NCBI GenBank assembly: GCA_947382415.1
Contig: CANCYO010000045.1
Span: 1 to 23,584, forward strand
Origin: an uncultured Lachnospiraceae bacterium
Lineage (GTDB): Bacteria > Bacillota > Clostridia > Lachnospirales > Lachnospiraceae
DNA length: 23,584 bases
Direction of reading: 5' to 3'
The position numbers and the translations under genes are program-made. Positions within the stretch are counted from its first letter, which is position 1. The number at the start of each line of letters is the position of its first letter. Positions 20,977-23,584 of the stretch are shown one piece after another. The notes beneath the pieces are model-generated. The model had not been told where the DNA came from and did no database searches. It saw only the letters and a list, made by a program, of their open reading frames with translations.

Positions 20977-22290
20977 TCAGCGTTCCATTTTCCAGAAGAA
21001 GGCGCTGTAGGCAGGAAGAGTGCTTCCGCCGCCAAAATCGTGAAGCTCTCCGGTGATCAAGTCTTCCGCCTGTCCGCAGCCCGCGTCAAAATGGGCCACA
21101 TAATCCTGATCGTCGGCATTGATGGCCACCAGAACCCTCTCGGTATCTGTCTTTCTCTCAAAGATGCACTGTTTGTTGGTGAGCACTACCGAACGGAAAG
21201 CGCCATAATTGAGCGCTTCGGAATGCAGCTTAGCCTGAACCAGCTTACTGATAAACCCGCACAGCTCATTCCACACAGGAGCCTCCAGACAGGGACGAAG
21301 CGCCGGATCTCCCTGATGCTTCTCAGCCTTCTCTCCCCATTCGCTTCCATAATAAATGCAGGGAATGCCCGGCATACCGAACATCAGCGCATAGATTAAC
21401 GGCAGATGCTTCTCATTGGAGAGAATGCTGGCCACACGGGTCACATCATGGTTGTCCACAAAAGACAGCAAATGCTTTCCTCTGTAAAGCGTCCAATTCT
21501 CCGGCCCGAACTGACGCAGCAGGGAATGCACGATCTCAAACAAATTCATGCTGTTAAAGCTGCTGTAAAGCCCTTTATAACACTCATAATTGGTAGCCGA
21601 ATCCAGCATCGCGTCATTCATCAGACGATTGTAATCTCCGTGCAGCATCTCGCCCAGCAGATAAAAGTCCTCTTTCAGCCCCTTTGTATAATCATGAAGC
21701 TTTCTCACAAATCCCTCATCCAGACTGTAGGCCACATCCAGCCGAAGCCCGTCGATGTCAAACTCGTCCACCCAGTATTTTACACTCTCCAGAAGATAAT
21801 CCGCCACCTCCGGATTCTGCAGATTAAGCTTTACCAGATCGTAATTGCCCTCCCAGCCCTCATACCACAGGCCGTCATTGTAATTGGAATTGCCTCCGAA
21901 ATCTATGCGGTAAAACCACCCCGTATAACGGGAATTTTCACGGTTCTGCACCACGTCCTGAAAGGGCCCGAAACCTCTGCCCACATGATTGAACACTCCG
22001 TCCAGCACCACGCGGATCCCCGCCTGGTGCAGAGCCCCGCACACTTCCTTAAAATCCTCGTTTGTCCCCAGACGTGTGTCCAGCCTGCGATAATCCCTGG
22101 TGTTATAACCATGGGTATCCGACTCGAAAACCGGTGAAAAATAGATCGCATTGACGCCCAGTTTCTGCATATGGGGAATCCAATCCTTCACCTTCAGAAT
22201 CCGGTGTTCCAGCACGCCGTCATTCTCAAAAGGCGCCCCACAGAACCCCAAAGGATAAATTTGATAGAACACACTTTCATAAGCCCACAT
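20977..22290 (-). CDS. GH13 alpha-amylase-family glycosidase (cytoplasmic)
   Basis: 437-residue alpha-glucan hydrolase with no signal peptide, so probably acting on imported malto-oligosaccharides or glycogen. The (beta/alpha)8 GH13 motifs are all present: region I VVLDGVFNHVGRG, region II DGLRLDVAYSLD (nucleophile Asp), region III YLLGEMLHGDY (acid/base Glu), and region IV FVDNHDVTRVAS (transition-state Asp). A short C-terminal beta domain follows (RVLVAINADDQD). Start at 22290 gives MWAYESVFYQIYPLGF, the usual N-terminus of this class, with GGGAGG 8 bases upstream; the frame to 22341 is rejected. It resembles neopullulanase/cyclomaltodextrinase-like enzymes but lacks the long N-domain, so exact specificity is open. 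No sugar transporter is adjacent. Confidence 0.9.
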   Translation of the reverse strand: MWAYESVFYQIYPLGFCGAPFENDGVLEHRILKVKDWIPHMQKLGVNAIYFSPVFESDTHGYNTRDYRRLDTRLGTNEDFKEVCGALHQAGIRVVLDGVFNHVGRGFGPFQDVVQNRENSRYTGWFYRIDFGGNSNYNDGLWYEGWEGNYDLVKLNLQNPEVADYLLESVKYWVDEFDIDGLRLDVAYSLDEGFVRKLHDYTKGLKEDFYLLGEMLHGDYNRLMNDAMLDSATNYECYKGLYSSFNSMNLFEIVHSLLRQFGPENWTLYRGKHLLSFVDNHDVTRVASILSNEKHLPLIYALMFGMPGIPCIYYGSEWGEKAEKHQGDPALRPCLEAPVWNELCGFISKLVQAKLHSEALNYGAFRSVVLTNKQCIFERKTDTERVLVAINADDQDYVAHFDAGCGQAEDLITGELHDFGGGSTLPAYSAFFWKMER

Positions 22291-22308
22291 TTCATTTTCC
22301 TCCCATCC

Positions 22309-22323
22309 TGCAAAATACTTGCA
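22309..22323. promoter_or_regulatory. TGCAA-N5-TTGCA inverted repeat upstream of the amylase gene
   Basis: Perfect 5-5-5 palindrome 19 bp before the amylase ATG; TGCAAAATA occurs twice in tandem (22309-22317, 22320-22328). It resembles a CcpA cre site only loosely, being one base too long and lacking the central CG. Candidate operator, weak. Confidence 0.3.
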
Positions 22324-22383
22324 AAATAATGCTGACGTCATCAGTCAGGCATCCCTGTCGCTTTTCTCCGTAGATTTTGCAGG

Positions 22384-22413
22384 AAATCCACAGAATCCAC
22401 AGAGTTATCCACA
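22384..22413 (+). promoter_or_regulatory. Cluster of DnaA-box-like 9-mers
   Basis: AAATCCACA (22384-22392), GAATCCACA (22393-22401) and TTATCCACA (22405-22413). The last is a perfect TTATNCACA DnaA box; the first two share the invariant TCCACA half. They lie in the 194-bp gap between the helicase and amylase genes. This could be a DnaA-binding cluster or simply a small tandem repeat. Confidence 0.45.
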
Positions 22414-22441
22414 ACCTAACACCCATGTCATTTTAACACAC

Positions 22442-22477
22442 TTTTGGTGTCATTTCCATAATTTTGATGTCATTTCC
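22442..22477. repeat. Direct repeat TTTTGRTGTCATTTCC
   Basis: Copies at 22442-22457 and 22462-22477 differ at one base, with a 20-bp period (about two helical turns). A partial third copy, TGTCATTT, lies at 22426-22433. It occurs right after the helicase stop. Confidence 0.6.
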
Positions 22478-22484
22478 TTCAAAT

Positions 22485-23584
22485 TCAGAGCCACGAATCC
22501 CAGAAGCGTTCCACCCGTTTCGCAATACTCTCCACATTTACTCTCTCGAAATACTCCCACTCACGGGGAAACAACCGGCGGTTCGACATCTGCAGGAAGC
22601 GCTCGTCCAAAAGAGCGATAATTCCCACATCCTCAGCCGTCCGTATCACGCGTCCGGCCGCCTGCAGAACCTTACTCATCCCGGGATACCGGTAGGCATA
22701 ATCAAAACCGTTCTCCCCCCGGCCGTCAAAATAATGCTTCAGTATCTCCCGCTCACAGCATACCTGCGGAATTCCCGTTCCCACAATCACCGCCCCGATC
22801 AGACTGTCCTTCTTCAGATCGATCCCCTCGCCAAAGATTCCCCCCAGAACACAGAAGCCGATCAGCGTGTGCTCTTCTTCCTCAATGTCCATATGGATGA
22901 GCTGCTGCAAATCGATATCCCCGTTTCCACGAAAACGGTTCAAGAACGCCTCCCTGTCCTCCTCGCTCATAGCCTCCTTCTGCAACATACATTCTTTCTC
23001 TTCACTGGCAAAACGCTGCTCGTAGATGTCATAAAGTCTCTTTAAAAAGCTGTAGGAGGGGCAAAATACCATATAATTGCCATGCCTGTTTCTCACGATC
23101 TCGTCGATATAGCGCGCCATCCGGTCAAATTCCTCATCTGAACGCCTTGAATACTTGCTGGTCACATCATCGGCAATAAATAACGCCCGCTTCTCATTAT
23201 TAAATACGGATTTTGCATAGACCTCATAATCCTCCGCATCCCCGCCCAGCAATTCCTTATAATACTGAATGGGCAGAAATGTGGCGGAGAACAGAATACT
23301 GCTGCGCCCGCGCTCCATGCACTCCTTCAGATTCTCTCTGGGATTGACACAGAAGAGCCGGAGCAGGAAACTGCCGTCCTCCTGCATTTGCGTATATTTC
23401 ACATAATGTTCGTCCACACGTTCATAGATATCCAGAAAGTGCGCCACCTCAAAATAAAAATCCAGAATACTCTCCCTGACAGGGAGCTTCACATCCTCCT
23501 GCTCCTCCAGATAATCCGACATAGCGCTGTGAAGACGCATCAGCGCATTTACAAAATCGTCTATCTCCTCCACCAGCCGGTATC
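22485..23584 (-). CDS. DinG/XPD-type ATP-dependent helicase, C-terminal part
   Basis: At least 366 residues of a superfamily-2 Rad3/XPD-like helicase; the gene continues past the right edge of the window, so N-terminal Walker motifs are not visible. Visible motifs are SSILFSATFLPIQYY (motif III region), YMVFCPSYSFLKRLY (motif IV), GFCVLGGIFGEGIDL (motif V) and SKVLQAAGRVIRT (motif VI). This is the usual Helicase_C_2 layout, and the pattern GTGIPQVCCEREILKHYF is typical of the bacterial DinG-like clade. It probably unwinds DNA in repair or at R-loops. There is no in-window start: the apparent start at 23573 is an internal GTG, and upstream codons continue in frame. No terminator follows its stop; the intergenic repeats begin immediately. 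Confidence 0.9.
   Translation of the reverse strand, partial: YRLVEEIDDFVNALMRLHSAMSDYLEEQEDVKLPVRESILDFYFEVAHFLDIYERVDEHYVKYTQMQEDGSFLLRLFCVNPRENLKECMERGRSSILFSATFLPIQYYKELLGGDAEDYEVYAKSVFNNEKRALFIADDVTSKYSRRSDEEFDRMARYIDEIVRNRHGNYMVFCPSYSFLKRLYDIYEQRFASEEKECMLQKEAMSEEDREAFLNRFRGNGDIDLQQLIHMDIEEEEHTLIGFCVLGGIFGEGIDLKKDSLIGAVIVGTGIPQVCCEREILKHYFDGRGENGFDYAYRYPGMSKVLQAAGRVIRTAEDVGIIALLDERFLQMSNRRLFPREWEYFERVNVESIAKRVERFWDSWL

Noticed and set aside
22309..22323. CcpA cre site before the amylase
   Set aside because: The palindrome is 15 bp without the central CG of cre; kept only as a weak unnamed operator candidate.

Overview
The window comes from a spore-forming, low-to-mid GC Gram-positive bacterium, most likely a Clostridia/Lachnospiraceae member. 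The evidence is a complete spoIIAA-spoIIAB-sigF cassette, a T-box leader in front of valS, strong SigA-type promoters (TTGACA-N17-TATATT/TATGAT) with AGGAGG-like ribosome sites, an ECF-type S component, and the PadR/HAAS(DUF1700)/DUF4097 envelope module. No rRNA, tRNA, transposase or CRISPR array was seen. Species cannot be named from the sequence alone.

Layout. 1-725: an AT-rich membrane-protein gene whose 3' end appears lost; its frame runs on antisense into the next gene. 726-3061 (-): a PhoP/PhoR-like two-component pair, divergent from a hotdog acyl-CoA thioesterase (3251-3751, +). 3775-4995 (-): a membrane-anchored GH25 muramidase. 5089-6716 (-): the spoIIA operon, with an unusually built SpoIIAB. 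6846-12446 (-): valS, folC, a small frameshifted ORF and a zinc-ribbon/TPR membrane protein, apparently one transcript starting at a promoter near 12970, gated by a T-box (12513-12938) and ended by a hairpin at 6747-6777.

12996-17558 (-): a two-gene polymorphic toxin/immunity module. The toxin is a 1209-residue Sec-exported protein with two CBM2-like domains, thrombospondin type-3 Ca-binding repeats, a VWA domain, more TSP3 repeats, a hydrophobic pretoxin segment and a C-terminal CdiA-type restriction-endonuclease-fold toxin domain. The following gene looks like a CdiI-type immunity protein. This is the most interesting part of the window, because the carrier architecture is not one of the standard CDI, LXG or WXG delivery scaffolds.

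17849-18682 (+): an ECF transporter S component, convergent with a PadR-HAAS-DUF4097 operon (20743-18770, -) that has its own strong promoter and AT-rich repeats. 22290-20977 (-): a cytoplasmic GH13 alpha-glucosidase/amylase. 23584-22485 (-): the C-terminal part of a DinG/XPD-type helicase, cut by the window edge. The gap between these last two holds a cluster of DnaA-box-like 9-mers and other short repeats.

Recurring small-scale themes are in-frame tandem micro-repeats in coding ends (15-bp units in spoIIAB, 12-bp units in padR, a 15-bp duplication over the thioesterase stop) and one apparent single-base frameshift.
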